Notes: a model not told the origin generated them from the letters alone. DNA of 64,000 nt from Gammaproteobacteria bacterium (GCA_017302255.1 JAFLDV010000009.1:1-64000), one strand, 5' to 3'; shown: positions 24,008-33,320, counted from the stretch's first letter. Program-made: numbers and translations.

Positions 24008-25756
24008 TTAAGTCCGCTCCGTTTTACTTAAGAACATGTCGTTCATGGCACCACCAGGTACCTGCATTGGATAAACGTGTTCTTTAGGATCAATATGAAT
24101 ATCCAAAAATACCAAGCGATCTTTGAGCGCAAAGGCTCGCGCTAACGCTGGTTCTAACTCGTCTGGGTGAGTAACCCGAATGCCCACATGGCCATAAGCT
24201 TCCGCCAACTTGACGAAATCTGGCAACGAATCCATGTAAGAGCTCGAATAACGCGAGTCGTAGTTCATGTCTTGCCATTGTTTCACCATGCCCAAATAGC
24301 CGTTATTCAGGTTGATGATTTTGACGCCTAGACCATATTGCTTACAGGTTGAAAGTTCTTGGATGTTCATTTGGATCGAACCTTCGCCGGTCACACAAAC
24401 CACCTCAGCATCTGGGTAGTGCAATTTCACGCCCATTGCTGCAGGTAAACCAAAGCCCATGGTGCCAAGACCACCGGAGTTGATCCAGCGATTTGGTTTA
24501 TCAAACTTGTAATATTGCGCGGCAAACATTTGGTGCTGACCAACGTCCGAAGTGACGTAAGCATCGCCATTGGTTTGACGCCACACCGCTTCAATAACCG
24601 CCTGTGGTTTAAGTAAATCTGTGCGTTGTTCATAACGACCGCCATGAACCTCACGCCAGGCATTAATTTGTGCCCACCAGCTGCTAAGTGCTGCCGCATC
24701 GATAGTGGAATCAGGCTTGCCAGCCATTTTATCGAGCTGACTCAGCATTTCCTGCAATACAGGTTTCACTAAGCCCACAATTGGAATATGTGCGGTGACG
24801 GTTTTTGAAATGCTCGCCGGATCAATGTCGATATGAATGATGGTGGCATTTGGACAGAATTTTTTAGTGGCGTTGGTGACTCGGTCATCAAAACGGGCAC
24901 CGACGGCAAATATCACATCGGCGTTATGCATCACCTGATTCGCTTCAAAACTACCGTGCATGCCGAGCATACCGATGAACTGCGGATCCGTGGCTGGATA
25001 TGCGCCTAAACCCATCAAAGTATTGGTAACTGGCAAGTTTAAACGCTTGGCAAGTTCGGTCAGCTCTTCAGAGGCTCTGCCTAAAATGACCCCGCCACCG
25101 GCGTAAAGCACAGGTTTTTTCGCTGCCAAAATAGTAGCCAGTGCTTTTTTGATTTGCCCTGGATGGCCTTTAGCATTTGGGTTGTAAGAGCGAAGCTTAA
25201 TATCTTTTGGATATTGATACGGAAACTTCTGATTCGGCATTGTCATATCTTTTGGAATATCCAATACCACAGGACCCGGCCGACCGCTTTGCGCGATATA
25301 GAAGGCCTTCTTCACTAAATACGGAATATCTTCAGGTCGACGCACCGACATATTGTGTTTCACAATTGGTCGGGAAATCCCAAGCATATCAGTTTCTTGG
25401 AAGGCATCGTCGCCGATTAAGTGGCTCATTACTTGACCACAAATCACCACCATCGGAATTGAATCCATATAGGCAGTGGCAATGCCAGTGACGGCATTGG
25501 TTGCGCCAGGGCCTGAGGTGACAAGCACGACGCCAGCTTTGCCGCTGGCTCGGGCGTAAGCGTCCGCCATATGTGTTGCAGCTTGCTCATGGCGGACCAG
25601 GACGTGTTTGACATTATTTTGCTGAAATAAAGCATCATAAATGTGTAACACGGCGCCGCCGGGGTAACCATAAACATATTCCACGCCTTCATCATGAAGA
25701 GCTTGGATTAGCATGGCGCCGCCAGACAGCATTTCTGGTTGATGTGGTTGGCTCAT
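24008..25756 (-). CDS. ilvI: Acetolactate synthase 3 large (catalytic) subunit
   Basis: A 582-residue thiamine diphosphate enzyme that condenses two pyruvates to acetolactate, or pyruvate with 2-oxobutyrate. The three TPP-enzyme domains are present: N-terminal ([15 protein letters not shown] with the catalytic Glu in [17 protein letters not shown]), central, and C-terminal with TPP-binding [18 protein letters not shown]...[12 protein letters not shown]. IlvI rather than IlvB is chosen because it pairs with an ilvH gene of normal length. A hairpin followed by T5 lies in the leader. Confidence 0.95.
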   Translation of the reverse strand: MSQPHQPEMLSGGAMLIQALHDEGVEYVYGYPGGAVLHIYDALFQQNNVKHVLVRHEQAATHMADAYARASGKAGVVLVTSGPGATNAVTGIATAYMDSIPMVVICGQVMSHLIGDDAFQETDMLGISRPIVKHNMSVRRPEDIPYLVKKAFYIAQSGRPGPVVLDIPKDMTMPNQKFPYQYPKDIKLRSYNPNAKGHPGQIKKALATILAAKKPVLYAGGGVILGRASEELTELAKRLNLPVTNTLMGLGAYPATDPQFIGMLGMHGSFEANQVMHNADVIFAVGARFDDRVTNATKKFCPNATIIHIDIDPASISKTVTAHIPIVGLVKPVLQEMLSQLDKMAGKPDSTIDAAALSSWWAQINAWREVHGGRYEQRTDLLKPQAVIEAVWRQTNGDAYVTSDVGQHQMFAAQYYKFDKPNRWINSGGLGTMGFGLPAAMGVKLHYPDAEVVCVTGEGSIQMNIQELSTCKQYGLGVKIINLNNGYLGMVKQWQDMNYDSRYSSSYMDSLPDFVKLAEAYGHVGIRVTHPDELEPALARAFALKDRLVFLDIHIDPKEHVYPMQVPGGAMNDMFLSKTERT

Positions 25757-26167
25757 TACTCAGGTCTCATAGTTTGCATAGGCAAAAATACCGGTGAAGC
25801 GCAAAGGCTTTGCCGGATCGGAACTTGTCGGGTGACAAGATATTCTGCTTACGTGGTCAAAGTTGGCAGCATTCGCTGCAAACAAAGTTCAAACTACGGC
25901 CTATATAGTTGTAGTGACTGCTGATTTTGCGCAGTTCATTGTGGTGAGGCTCGTTCAACCCTTACTTTACGGGATCTGGCGAAGTTTTGTCGACCCTTTT
26001 TTAGACTTTCAGCGCCGTTGTCAGCAGGTTTTATGCTTCCTTTTCTCACAAGTTGAATATTTGTAAAAAACTAGCGTGAGTTTCGACAAAGTCGTCGCGC
26101 AAACCTTGCAAATTAAGGTGTTGAACCACATAGTAGTTCTATAAGAATTTTATAGGAAATCAATGGC
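25757..26167. other. ilvI leader and cnoX promoter region, no gene
   Basis: Roughly 410 bp between divergent genes. A candidate leader hairpin is described separately; a second short palindrome CTTGTC-GGGT-GACAAG lies at 25824-25839. I searched the minus strand for a Leu/Val/Ile-rich leader peptide and found only a 12-codon frame without enrichment. No promoter could be assigned with confidence. Confidence 0.5.
25784..25816 (-). promoter_or_regulatory. Possible attenuator hairpin in the ilvI leader
   Basis: On the minus strand CCGG-CA-AAGC pairs with GCTT-CA-CCGG (25816-25807 with 25800-25791) and is followed by TATTTTT, about 30 nt before the ilvI start. This looks like a weak intrinsic terminator that could be conditional. 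The internal loop and lack of a clear leader peptide keep this tentative. Confidence 0.3.
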
Positions 26168-27013
26168 GTGTTAGTCAATCAAGTCGATGTCAGTTTTGAT
26201 AATGTTCGGGAATTACTGGATTTGTCACAGCACAAACTGGTGATTTTTGATTTTTGGGCAGAAGGTTACGAGCCAAGTGCTCAGTTGACCGCGATTTTAG
26301 CGACTATTACCGGTGAATATCCTGAGCATTTAGTCTTGGCTCGAGTGAACTGTAGTGTTGAGCAGCAATTGGCAATGCAGTTTGGAGTCCGCAGTCTGCC
26401 AACAGTGTTATTTATCAAAGACGGTCAACCGGTTGATGGCTTTGCTCAGGTAGAAAGCGAAGCGCAAATCCGGCAACGCTTAGCGGCATTTTTACCATCG
26501 CCACAAGATTTGTTGTTGTCGCAAGCGCAGCCGTTGTTGAGCAACAGCAAATGGGCTGAAGCAGTGCCTTTATTAAAACAAGTGCTGACACTAGCGCCTG
26601 AGCGTGCCGATGCCAAGTTACAACTTGCTTATTGCGCGGCCAAGTTGGGTCAAATTGAACTCGCCATCGAATTAACTGATCAGATCGGTCTTGCCGATCA
26701 AGATGCGCTGTATCACGAAGTCGTAGCGTTAATTGAGTTGGCGCAGCAAGCTGCTGATAGTCCAGAGATCCGCGAATTAGAGCGGCAATTAGCGCTTGCT
26801 CCGGACAACATGGAACTGCAACAGCAACTGGCTGTCCAATATCAAGCAGTACAACGTTCCGCAGATGCGTTAGCACTGCTTTACGCCATTTTGCAGCGCG
26901 ATTTAAATTTTGGCGAAAGTAAAAAATTGTTCCTCGATATTTTAGCTGTGCTGCCAAAAGGTGATGCCACTGCTGGTGCCTATCGTCGTAAGCTCTATAG
27001 TCTACTTTATTGA
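26168..27013 (+). CDS. cnoX: CnoX (YbbN)-like thioredoxin-fold co-chaperone
   Basis: A 281-residue cytoplasmic protein with an N-terminal thioredoxin domain (about 5-110) and C-terminal TPR repeats (about 120-280), as in E. coli CnoX (284 residues), which holds oxidised proteins and passes them to GroEL. The redox motif is W30-A-E-G-Y-E-P36, with no cysteine at either CxxC position. C62 in VNCSVEQ aligns with the CnoX cysteine known to form a disulfide with GroEL, and the cis-proline (SLPTVLF) is kept. Start codon is GTG, with AGGAAAT upstream. Confidence 0.88.
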   Translation: MLVNQVDVSFDNVRELLDLSQHKLVIFDFWAEGYEPSAQLTAILATITGEYPEHLVLARVNCSVEQQLAMQFGVRSLPTVLFIKDGQPVDGFAQVESEAQIRQRLAAFLPSPQDLLLSQAQPLLSNSKWAEAVPLLKQVLTLAPERADAKLQLAYCAAKLGQIELAIELTDQIGLADQDALYHEVVALIELAQQAADSPEIRELERQLALAPDNMELQQQLAVQYQAVQRSADALALLYAILQRDLNFGESKKLFLDILAVLPKGDATAGAYRRKLYSLLY

Positions 27014-27054
27014 TTCATATAATATTTTATAAAACAGCATGAAAAGGACTCGGC

Positions 27055-28317
27055 ATGCGTAATTGGTGGTTCGCAACTATATTGGTTGGCTTGCAGCTGG
27101 TGATAAGCACCAGTGCGCGGGCTGATTCCGCTGAGCAATTGTTTGCTCGTTATGAACCCGCGTTATTACAAGTGCGGGTTTTGGAGCAAGCTTCTGGGGC
27201 AAAAGCTGCCATTGGCAGCGGCTTTGTGATTGATCAACCCAATCTACTGGTCACCAATTATCACGTGGTGTCAGATGCAGTGTTATTTCCGGCTAAATAC
27301 CGCCTCGAATATTTAGATAATCAGCAGCAAAAAGGTGAGTTAAAAGTGCTGGCAGTTGATGTTGTAAATGATTTGGCGTTGCTGCAAACCGATTACCAGC
27401 CAGAACAACGTTTTCATTTAGAAATCAAAAGCCCAGCGCAAGGCGCGACGATCTATTCGCTCGGCAATCCGCATGATCTGGGCATGATTGTGGTTCCAGG
27501 AACCTACAACGGCCTGCAAAAATTTGGCTATTACCCACGAATTCATTTTACCGGCGCTGTGAATTCGGGGATGAGCGGCGGTCCTGTGGTCGACTCTGCA
27601 GGCAATATTGTCGGAGTCAACGTCGCATCGGCAGGTAATCAATTAGGCTTTTTAGTGCCAGTGAAGGCACTGAGTGAATTGTTGGCGCGGGCTGCAGAGC
27701 AAAAGCAACTGTCAAATGATCAGCAGTCGATTGCAAAGCAGTTACAAGAATCTCAAGCCAAGATGTTCGAGCCAATTTTGGCGGCGACTTGGCAACTCAA
27801 AGAGTTTGGCATCGGTAAAATTCCAGATGAAGTTGTGCCTTTTGTGCGTTGCTGGGGCGAGTCTAATGTGGAGAAAGAGCGAGAAGCGCTGAAACAAGTG
27901 CAAGCATTTTGCAGTCAATCCGACGAAATTTTTCTGTCTAATCAATTCACTACTGGCCGCATCGAAATGCAGTTTGAGTGGTTAGAAGGCAAGGAATTGC
28001 ACCCGCTGCAGTTCTTCAATCTTTACCAGCAGAATATCAGCCACATCAATGCGGATAATCAAGCAGGCAAAGAAGATGTCACGCCATTTGAATGCCAACA
28101 TAAAGTGCTACAACAGAGCAATCAACAGCACGCCAAAACCATTTATTGCGTGCGAGCATATCGTCAATACGAAGGTTTATACGATGTGATTTATCTAGCC
28201 GCAGCGCTAGATCAACAACAATCAGGCTTAATCAGTCACTACACGCTTTCTGGCGTTAGTCAGGACATTGCACAGCGCTTCAACCGTAAATTCACGGAGG
28301 CTGTGTTATGGCAATAA
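27055..28317 (+). CDS. Periplasmic trypsin-like serine protease
   Basis: A 420-residue protein with a signal peptide (1-23, ending ARA) and an S1C/trypsin-2 domain (about 30-215). The triad is visible: H70 in NYHVV, D106 in VNDLALL, S174 in NSGMSGGPVV. Unlike DegP there is no PDZ domain; instead about 200 residues of a cysteine-containing domain of unknown type follow (cysteines in RCWGE, AFCSQ, ECQHK and IYCVR, possibly two disulfides). It overlaps the FHA-domain gene by 10 bp, so the two are coupled and probably act together across the inner membrane. Confidence 0.88.
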   Translation: MRNWWFATILVGLQLVISTSARADSAEQLFARYEPALLQVRVLEQASGAKAAIGSGFVIDQPNLLVTNYHVVSDAVLFPAKYRLEYLDNQQQKGELKVLAVDVVNDLALLQTDYQPEQRFHLEIKSPAQGATIYSLGNPHDLGMIVVPGTYNGLQKFGYYPRIHFTGAVNSGMSGGPVVDSAGNIVGVNVASAGNQLGFLVPVKALSELLARAAEQKQLSNDQQSIAKQLQESQAKMFEPILAATWQLKEFGIGKIPDEVVPFVRCWGESNVEKEREALKQVQAFCSQSDEIFLSNQFTTGRIEMQFEWLEGKELHPLQFFNLYQQNISHINADNQAGKEDVTPFECQHKVLQQSNQQHAKTIYCVRAYRQYEGLYDVIYLAAALDQQQSGLISHYTLSGVSQDIAQRFNRKFTEAVLWQ

Positions 28318-29297
28318 TGATTGAAGTATTAAACAAACAACACAAGGTTATTGAACGGCACAAGTTCAGTAGTGCTCGCATTGCGCTTGGTCGTGCCTTT
28401 GATAACGACTTGGTGTTATTTGATAAACACGTCAGTCCGCATCACGCCGAATTGGTGCAAGCGGAAGATGGTGTTTGGCATTTGCATGATTTGTCCTCGC
28501 TTAATGGCAGTTTCACCGAACCAGGCAAGCCCATCGATGGCACTTCAGCTGTGTCGTCCGGTGAATTGTGTTGGTTAGGTGAACAGGCGTTACGCGTGTT
28601 TGATGAAAGCCATCCAGTCGCACCAGCACAGCCATATAACCGCATCGAACAGCGCCTCGCCAAATTTGGCCATTGGGCCGTGGTCAGTGTCTTAGTGCTC
28701 TTGGTCTTGCTGCTTGAAGTGTTCAGTTTGTGGCTAGAGGTGCCAAAACAAGAGCGCAACGAGTGGTCAAGACTGCTGGTTGGTTTACCCTTGATGCTGC
28801 TGGTGATGTCATTATGGCCCGCAGCCCTTGCGGTCTGGGCTCGGATTAATCAGCACGAAGCCAGATTTTTCGCTCAGCTTGGGATAACCCTAGCTTGTGT
28901 CGGTGCTTGGAGTCTTATTGACGGGTTGTTTAGCGTATTAAATTTCAGTGCCAACGGCGCTGGTTTATTATCCTGGCTGCAAGAAGGGATGCACTGGCTG
29001 TTATTGGTGGGCACTTTGTCGGCGAATTTCTATTTGGCCCTGCAAATAACCACGCTACGCAAAATTCTGTTTGCTGCCACTATTGGCTTAGTGTTCATGC
29101 TACAAAGTTTGGATACTGGTTTTCTGATGAATGAATACCGCCGGATGATGCCACAGTACGATTCCAGCTTGATGCCATTAAGTTTCTACTTTAACGACCC
29201 GGTGACACAGGGCGAATTTGAGCAAAACAGCATTGAACTCTTTAAACAAGTTGATGAAATGCGTTTAGAAGAAGCGAAGGAAGAAAAAGAACAGTAA
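28308..29297 (+). CDS. FHA-domain inner-membrane protein
   Basis: A 329-residue protein. Residues about 5-95 form a cytoplasmic FHA domain with the phosphothreonine-binding pattern (LGRAFDNDLVL, SPHHAELV, LHDLSSLNGSF). A region of about five membrane helices follows (roughly 120-140, 152-172, 185-205, 225-248, 250-270), then a periplasmic or cytoplasmic charged tail rich in Glu/Lys. GGAGG lies 7 nt before its ATG within the protease gene. No Ser/Thr kinase is adjacent except SrkA 19 kb away, so its phosphorylated partner is unknown. Confidence 0.85.
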   Translation: MAIMIEVLNKQHKVIERHKFSSARIALGRAFDNDLVLFDKHVSPHHAELVQAEDGVWHLHDLSSLNGSFTEPGKPIDGTSAVSSGELCWLGEQALRVFDESHPVAPAQPYNRIEQRLAKFGHWAVVSVLVLLVLLLEVFSLWLEVPKQERNEWSRLLVGLPLMLLVMSLWPAALAVWARINQHEARFFAQLGITLACVGAWSLIDGLFSVLNFSANGAGLLSWLQEGMHWLLLVGTLSANFYLALQITTLRKILFAATIGLVFMLQSLDTGFLMNEYRRMMPQYDSSLMPLSFYFNDPVTQGEFEQNSIELFKQVDEMRLEEAKEEKEQ

Positions 29298-29311
29298 GCA
29301 TAAGTGCGCAG

Positions 29312-29337
29312 GGTGGGATGCTATCTTGGCTCCCACC
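29312..29337 (+). terminator. Hairpin after the protease-FHA operon
   Basis: GGTGGGA (29312-29318) pairs perfectly with TCCCACC (29331-29337), 12-nt loop, 15 bp after the FHA gene stop; no T run. Confidence 0.5.
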
Positions 29338-29386
29338 GCTGGCATTTTTCGAGGTTGAGTCCTTGGTTGTTTTTTCGTCTTACCAA

Positions 29387-29432
29387 TTTGCCTTAACACG
29401 TTGTTGGCTTAATATGTTGTTGCCTTAATATG
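29387..29432. repeat. Short tandem 16-bp repeat, 2-3 imperfect copies
   Basis: TTGTTGGCTTAATATG (29401-29416) and TTGTTGCCTTAATATG (29417-29432) differ by one base; a degenerate third copy precedes at about 29387-29400. Lies between convergent genes. Confidence 0.7.
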
Positions 29433-29450
29433 TCCGGAACTCAGCAAGTA

Positions 29451-29837
29451 TCACTGTTGATGACTGAGCCAAATGCCTTGAATTTGTTCAGATAGTTTCA
29501 TCGGATCAAATGGTTTTACCACGACGTCACTCGCGCCCAAGGCCTTGTAGGATTCAATTTCATTGGTTTGCACTTTGGCGGTCATAAAAACCACCGGAAT
29601 TTTTGTTAAATCAAACTGTTGCTGCAGATTTCGTAAAGTACTTGGGCCGTCCATCGTCGGCATCATCACATCTAACAGAATCAGTTGTGGCGCAAAACTT
29701 TCAAAGCGATCTAACGCTTCTTGGCCACCAGAGCAGGTGCACACTTCAAAACCACCAACCGCTTCTAACGCCACTCGAGCAACGGTTTGAATCGACGGGT
29801 CGTCCTCAACATGCATGATTCGTCTTAATTCCGACAT
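29451..29837 (-). CDS. Single-domain response regulator (CheY-like)
   Basis: A 128-residue receiver domain without output domain. The acidic pocket E11-D12-D13, phosphoacceptor D56 (LLDVMMP), T86 and K108 (VVKPF) are all present, so it should be phosphorylatable. Such stand-alone receivers act in chemotaxis, phosphorelays or c-di-GMP circuits. No histidine kinase is beside it; the chemoreceptor at 61.5 kb is not close enough to link them. Confidence 0.92.
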   Translation of the reverse strand: MSELRRIMHVEDDPSIQTVARVALEAVGGFEVCTCSGGQEALDRFESFAPQLILLDVMMPTMDGPSTLRNLQQQFDLTKIPVVFMTAKVQTNEIESYKALGASDVVVKPFDPMKLSEQIQGIWLSHQQ

Positions 29838-30185
29838 CTAATATCCACCTTCATCCCAGTTCTCTAATTAGTCTGTCATAAGGTATTGCGCATTGCCAGT
29901 CCAAGGTGGTGATTTGTCGGTATTTATCGGGACGGGGTATCACAGGTGTTGAAGTCACAACCTTTGCTTTAGTTGCGGGTAAGGCAGGCAAGATTGTTTG
30001 CCCAAAGCAATATTTCCAAGGCTTATTTGGCTGAATAGGTGTCTTTTTGTGCAGGATTTTTTTGTTGTTTTTCAATGGCGTAAATCTCTGCAGGCCTTGT
30101 CAATACTGAGTATTTAATTAAATTACTTTACTGCTTATATAAGTGGTGTTATTTTGTTGTCTATTATTCAGTCAAAGGCTTGATG
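29838..30185. other. Intergenic region, no gene seen
   Basis: About 350 bp between divergent genes. A 74-codon open frame on the minus strand (29851-30075) has no recognisable domain and no good ribosome site, and I do not call it. The right half is AT-rich and should hold the marR promoter. Confidence 0.5.
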
Positions 30186-30653
30186 ATGAAACCTACACTT
30201 GGCACTCAATTGCGTCATCTCATTGAACTGCTGGACGGCGCTGTACAGGATGCCTATATCGAAGCAGGTGTCGAAACCCGGCCTCGTTACACGCCGGTAT
30301 TCCGTGCGCTTGCGGCAAGCGAACCCTGCACTCTTGGGCAAATTGCCAGTGCTGCAGGCATCACGCAACCTGCTGCAACACAGACCATTTCGCTGATGAT
30401 CAAAGATGGTTTGGTCAGCGCGAAACCGGCTCCGGATGACGCTCGCCAGCGGTTAATCCGGCTAACCAAAAAAGGCCGTGCGCTCTACCCAAAAATGCAG
30501 GCCTGTTGGGCTGCCACTAACCTTGCTGCAAATAGCTTGGACCAAGAAGCTGCGCTTTCTTCAGCACTTGAGAGCGCTATCGCTGCGCTTGAAGCCAAAC
30601 CATTTGCTCAGCGGATCGCCGATGCGCGTAGCCAACTCGCCAAGGAAAGTTAA
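30186..30653 (+). CDS. MarR-family transcriptional regulator
   Basis: A 155-residue winged-helix regulator. Three consecutive possible starts (TTG 30180, ATG 30183, ATG 30186); the last has the best 7-nt spacing to AAAGG. The DNA-binding part includes TLGQIASAAGITQPAATQTISLMIKDGLVSAKPAPDDARQRLIRLT split over recognition helix and wing (about 58-100). It is followed after 2 bp by an S41 protease gene, so it probably controls that gene in an autoregulated operon. Confidence 0.88.
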   Translation: MKPTLGTQLRHLIELLDGAVQDAYIEAGVETRPRYTPVFRALAASEPCTLGQIASAAGITQPAATQTISLMIKDGLVSAKPAPDDARQRLIRLTKKGRALYPKMQACWAATNLAANSLDQEAALSSALESAIAALEAKPFAQRIADARSQLAKES

Positions 30654-30655
30654 AA

Positions 30656-31753
30656 ATGAACAAAATTAGCAAAATCGCCATCGCCGGAAGCGCTATCGCC
30701 ATCCTATGTTTCGGCGCGATGTTTAGCGGTTTGGTGCCAAACCCACTACAACCGCCGCGGCGTGGACCGATGCAGCCAGACATGGTGCTAGATGCGGCGC
30801 AGCGCCAGCAAGTGCTAGGTCAGGTCATCGACCATCTTAATGGCTATTATGTGTTTCCGGACAAAGCGCAAGCGATGGCCGCAGAACTTCGAGCCCGTGA
30901 TGAGCGCGGAGAATACAACAGCATCACTAGTGCCGAGGACTTCGCGCATACGCTGACCGCAGATATCCAGCGCATCTCCGGTGATCGGCATTTAGATGTG
31001 GCATACAGTGCAGCAGCGTTACCGCCAAAAGCTGAATTTGAAGCTGCAGCCAATACCAGTAATCCTGAAAGCCTTGTCGCCGAGCGTAAACGCAATTTCG
31101 GTGTTACGCGCGCCGAGCGGTTGCCGCTAAACATTGGTTATGTTGATTTACGTGCCTTCAGCAACCCAGAAGGCGCTGCTGGCAAGTTTGCAGCTGCAAT
31201 GAGCTTACTAGCTGACACCGATGCGCTGATTATTGACTTACGTATGAATCAGGGCGGTGAACCGGCAACTGTGGCGCTGCTCGCTAGCTATTTGTTCGAG
31301 CAGAAAACGCGGCTCAACGATATTTATGATCGGGGTGAGGATAAGACCACCCAATTTTGGACAGATACCCCTATCGGGCCAAACTACGGTAGCCGGAAAA
31401 AGGTCTATCTGCTGACCAGCAACGACACTTTCTCTGCCGCTGAAGATTTCGCTTATGCGCTGAAGAATCTCAAACGCGCCACCCTGGTTGGTGAAACTAC
31501 CGGCGGCGGTGCGCATCCAGGTTCAGAACATTGGTTGACCGAGCATTTTGCCATGATAGTGCCAAGTGGCCGTACGATAAGCCCTATCACTAACACCGAC
31601 TGGGAAGGCGTTGGCGTGCAGCCTGATGTCAGCATCGACGCGGACCAAGCCCTAGATAAAGCGCAATCACTCTACCTGACCGAGCTGTTGGCAACAGAAC
31701 AAGACGAAACGATGCGCAGCCGTATTAACGAGCGGCTAGCTACATTGAACTGA
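30656..31753 (+). CDS. S41-family (IRBP/tail-specific type) serine protease
   Basis: A 365-residue membrane-anchored or exported protein: one hydrophobic segment at about 7-24, an N-terminal helical IRBP-like domain (about 50-150) and a tail-specific protease domain (about 155-350). The catalytic serine is S260 in SNDTFSAAEDF, with GGAHPGSEHW and the GRTISPITNTDWEGVGVQPD end motif. There is no PDZ domain. The start directly follows the marR stop. The last 156 bp of this gene are duplicated at 34185-34340. Confidence 0.88.
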   Translation: MNKISKIAIAGSAIAILCFGAMFSGLVPNPLQPPRRGPMQPDMVLDAAQRQQVLGQVIDHLNGYYVFPDKAQAMAAELRARDERGEYNSITSAEDFAHTLTADIQRISGDRHLDVAYSAAALPPKAEFEAAANTSNPESLVAERKRNFGVTRAERLPLNIGYVDLRAFSNPEGAAGKFAAAMSLLADTDALIIDLRMNQGGEPATVALLASYLFEQKTRLNDIYDRGEDKTTQFWTDTPIGPNYGSRKKVYLLTSNDTFSAAEDFAYALKNLKRATLVGETTGGGAHPGSEHWLTEHFAMIVPSGRTISPITNTDWEGVGVQPDVSIDADQALDKAQSLYLTELLATEQDETMRSRINERLATLN

Positions 31754-31828
31754 GCTTAGTTGTTGTAGCAGGTATCTTCACCGGATTTTCCAAACAGGAG
31801 CTTTGGTATGGAAAATCCGGTGTTCTGC
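31598..31828 (+). repeat. 231-bp direct repeat, copy 1 (S41 gene 3' end and downstream hairpin)
   Basis: Aligned with 34185-34415 at a constant offset of 2,587 bp; I count 14 mismatches and no gaps, mostly after the stop codon. Covers the last 51 codons of the S41 gene, the stop, and the hairpin at 31779-31822. Confidence 0.95.
31779..31822 (+). terminator. 14-bp perfect hairpin after the S41 gene
   Basis: CACCGGATTTTCCA (31779-31792) pairs with TGGAAAATCCGGTG (31809-31822), 16-nt loop. The same structure recurs in the duplicate at 34366-34409 with one mismatch. Likely terminator, or a REP-like palindrome. Confidence 0.65.
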
Positions 31829-32052
31829 TCGAATCCGGTCACGGCGTTGCTGCTTTGTAACTGTCTGCTGGCAGCTGCAATGGTATAAGCATTTTTCCAT
31901 GATTGCGGTTTCAAGCCGCTTATTTCTGCTCGGCGCAATGAACATCTTTTCTGATCTATTTTCCTGATCTAAGACATCCACATATCAAACTTGATAATTA
32001 ACAATTTTGCAACCATAGTTGAGGCTCATGGAAACTTTGTCAGGATGACATC

Positions 32053-33036
32053 ATGCCAAGACCTAGACACCTTCAAATCGCCTTAAGTCAGACCCCGTTT
32101 TACCATTTGACCTACCGCTGTGTGCGCCGCTCATATTTATGCGGTGTCGTGGACAATGTTAGCTTTGAACACCGTCGCGACTGGATTGTTGAGCGCTTAA
32201 AGCTGTTATCGAGTATGTTTGCGATTGATTCGGCTTCTTACGCCATTATGATGAACCACTACCACATTCTGGTGAGGGTTGGCGTTGCAAAAGCCGCGGC
32301 ATGGTCGATTGCGGAGATTTTTGAACGCTGGAGCATGTTGTTTCAAGTGCCTGTTTTCATTAAGCAATATTTAGCTGGCAATCTTATTGCTGAAGAAGAC
32401 ATTCAAGCCGCTGAAAAAATGGCTGAAATTTATCGCGAGCGTCTTACCAGCATCAGCTGGTTTATGCGTTGTTTGAATGAGCACATCGCAAGGCTCGCCA
32501 ATACGGAAGACAACTGTGGCGGCAGATTTTGGGAAGGACGGTTTAAATCTCAAGCGATTTTGGATGAAAAAGCACTTATTAACACCATGGTTTATATAGA
32601 TTTAAACCCAATCCGCGCCAAGCTTGCTGTGACGCCGGAAAGTTCAAAGTACACCAGTATTGCCGAGCGGATTGCTGAACGAAACTTAACAACTGACCTT
32701 CAATGTGCAATTCACGGAAAGTTACTGCCATTTATGGATGGTAAAGGCATTACTGATGCACCACACATAACTATGCATCTAATTGATTATATTGAACTCG
32801 TCGATTGGACTGGCCGACAAATTCGTCCGGATAAACGTGGAGCCATCAGTGAAACTGCACCACCAATACTGGCAAGACTTGGCATCGAAGAAGGGAATTG
32901 GCTGCAAAATTGTCAGAAGCTCGAGGATGATTTTCGGCATGTCATCGGCCCTGCTGCTGCGATTGAAAAGTTTTGCCAAGCGATTGGTCAAAAATGGCTG
33001 CAGGGCATTCAGAGCTGTCGACGATGTTTTGGTTAG
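32053..33036 (+). CDS. REP-associated transposase relative (Y1/HUH fold)
   Basis: A 327-residue protein of the large IS200-like 'transposase' group. The HUH metal motif is H69-Y70-H71 (MMNHYHILVRV), and the conserved RFWEGRFKSQAIL and MVYIDLNPIRAKL blocks are present, followed by a C-terminal domain with LVDWTGR and RPDKRGAI. In the helix where Y1 enzymes carry the nucleophilic tyrosine this protein reads LNEHIARLAN, so I cannot place that tyrosine. AGGA lies 7 nt before the ATG. It is in the segment between the duplicated S41 ends. Relatives act on REP palindromes rather than as classical IS elements. Confidence 0.85.
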   Translation: MPRPRHLQIALSQTPFYHLTYRCVRRSYLCGVVDNVSFEHRRDWIVERLKLLSSMFAIDSASYAIMMNHYHILVRVGVAKAAAWSIAEIFERWSMLFQVPVFIKQYLAGNLIAEEDIQAAEKMAEIYRERLTSISWFMRCLNEHIARLANTEDNCGGRFWEGRFKSQAILDEKALINTMVYIDLNPIRAKLAVTPESSKYTSIAERIAERNLTTDLQCAIHGKLLPFMDGKGITDAPHITMHLIDYIELVDWTGRQIRPDKRGAISETAPPILARLGIEEGNWLQNCQKLEDDFRHVIGPAAAIEKFCQAIGQKWLQGIQSCRRCFG

Positions 33037-33230
33037 TGCACAAGTCTAACTAAACTTTTCCCAAGCTATTTTTCAAATTTCACGCTGACTAAAAGTCTGG
33101 CGATGGGAATTAATTGTTCTTCGCGCCAAAAATCCCGAATTTAGAAATATTAAAGCCTTGTTTTTAAGTAGAAAAGTACTTACACCGAGCCAAAGCTATA
33201 CTAAATTGCGACTCACTTGTTTCTTTTTCC

Positions 33231-33274
33231 TAAACGTGGCCAGCCATTTATTAAATTCTGACTGGCCTGGTTTA
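33231..33274. terminator. Inverted repeat between convergent genes
   Basis: TAAAC-GT-GGCCAG (33231-33243) and CTGGCC-TG-GTTTA (33262-33274), 18-nt loop, two mismatched positions. Lies between the transposase relative and the small lipoprotein gene. Confidence 0.5.
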
Positions 33275-33320
33275 GTTTACCATCTATAGGCGGTGCTTTG
33301 GATTCAAAGCGAAAGAATAC

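Noticed and set aside
25890-25945. Minus-strand 12-codon leader peptide before ilvI
   Set aside because: It has only one Val and one Ile and no run of branched-chain codons, so it does not resemble a classical attenuation peptide.
29851-30075. Minus-strand 74-codon frame between the response regulator and marR
   Set aside because: No domain, poor ribosome site, low-complexity composition; treated as non-coding.
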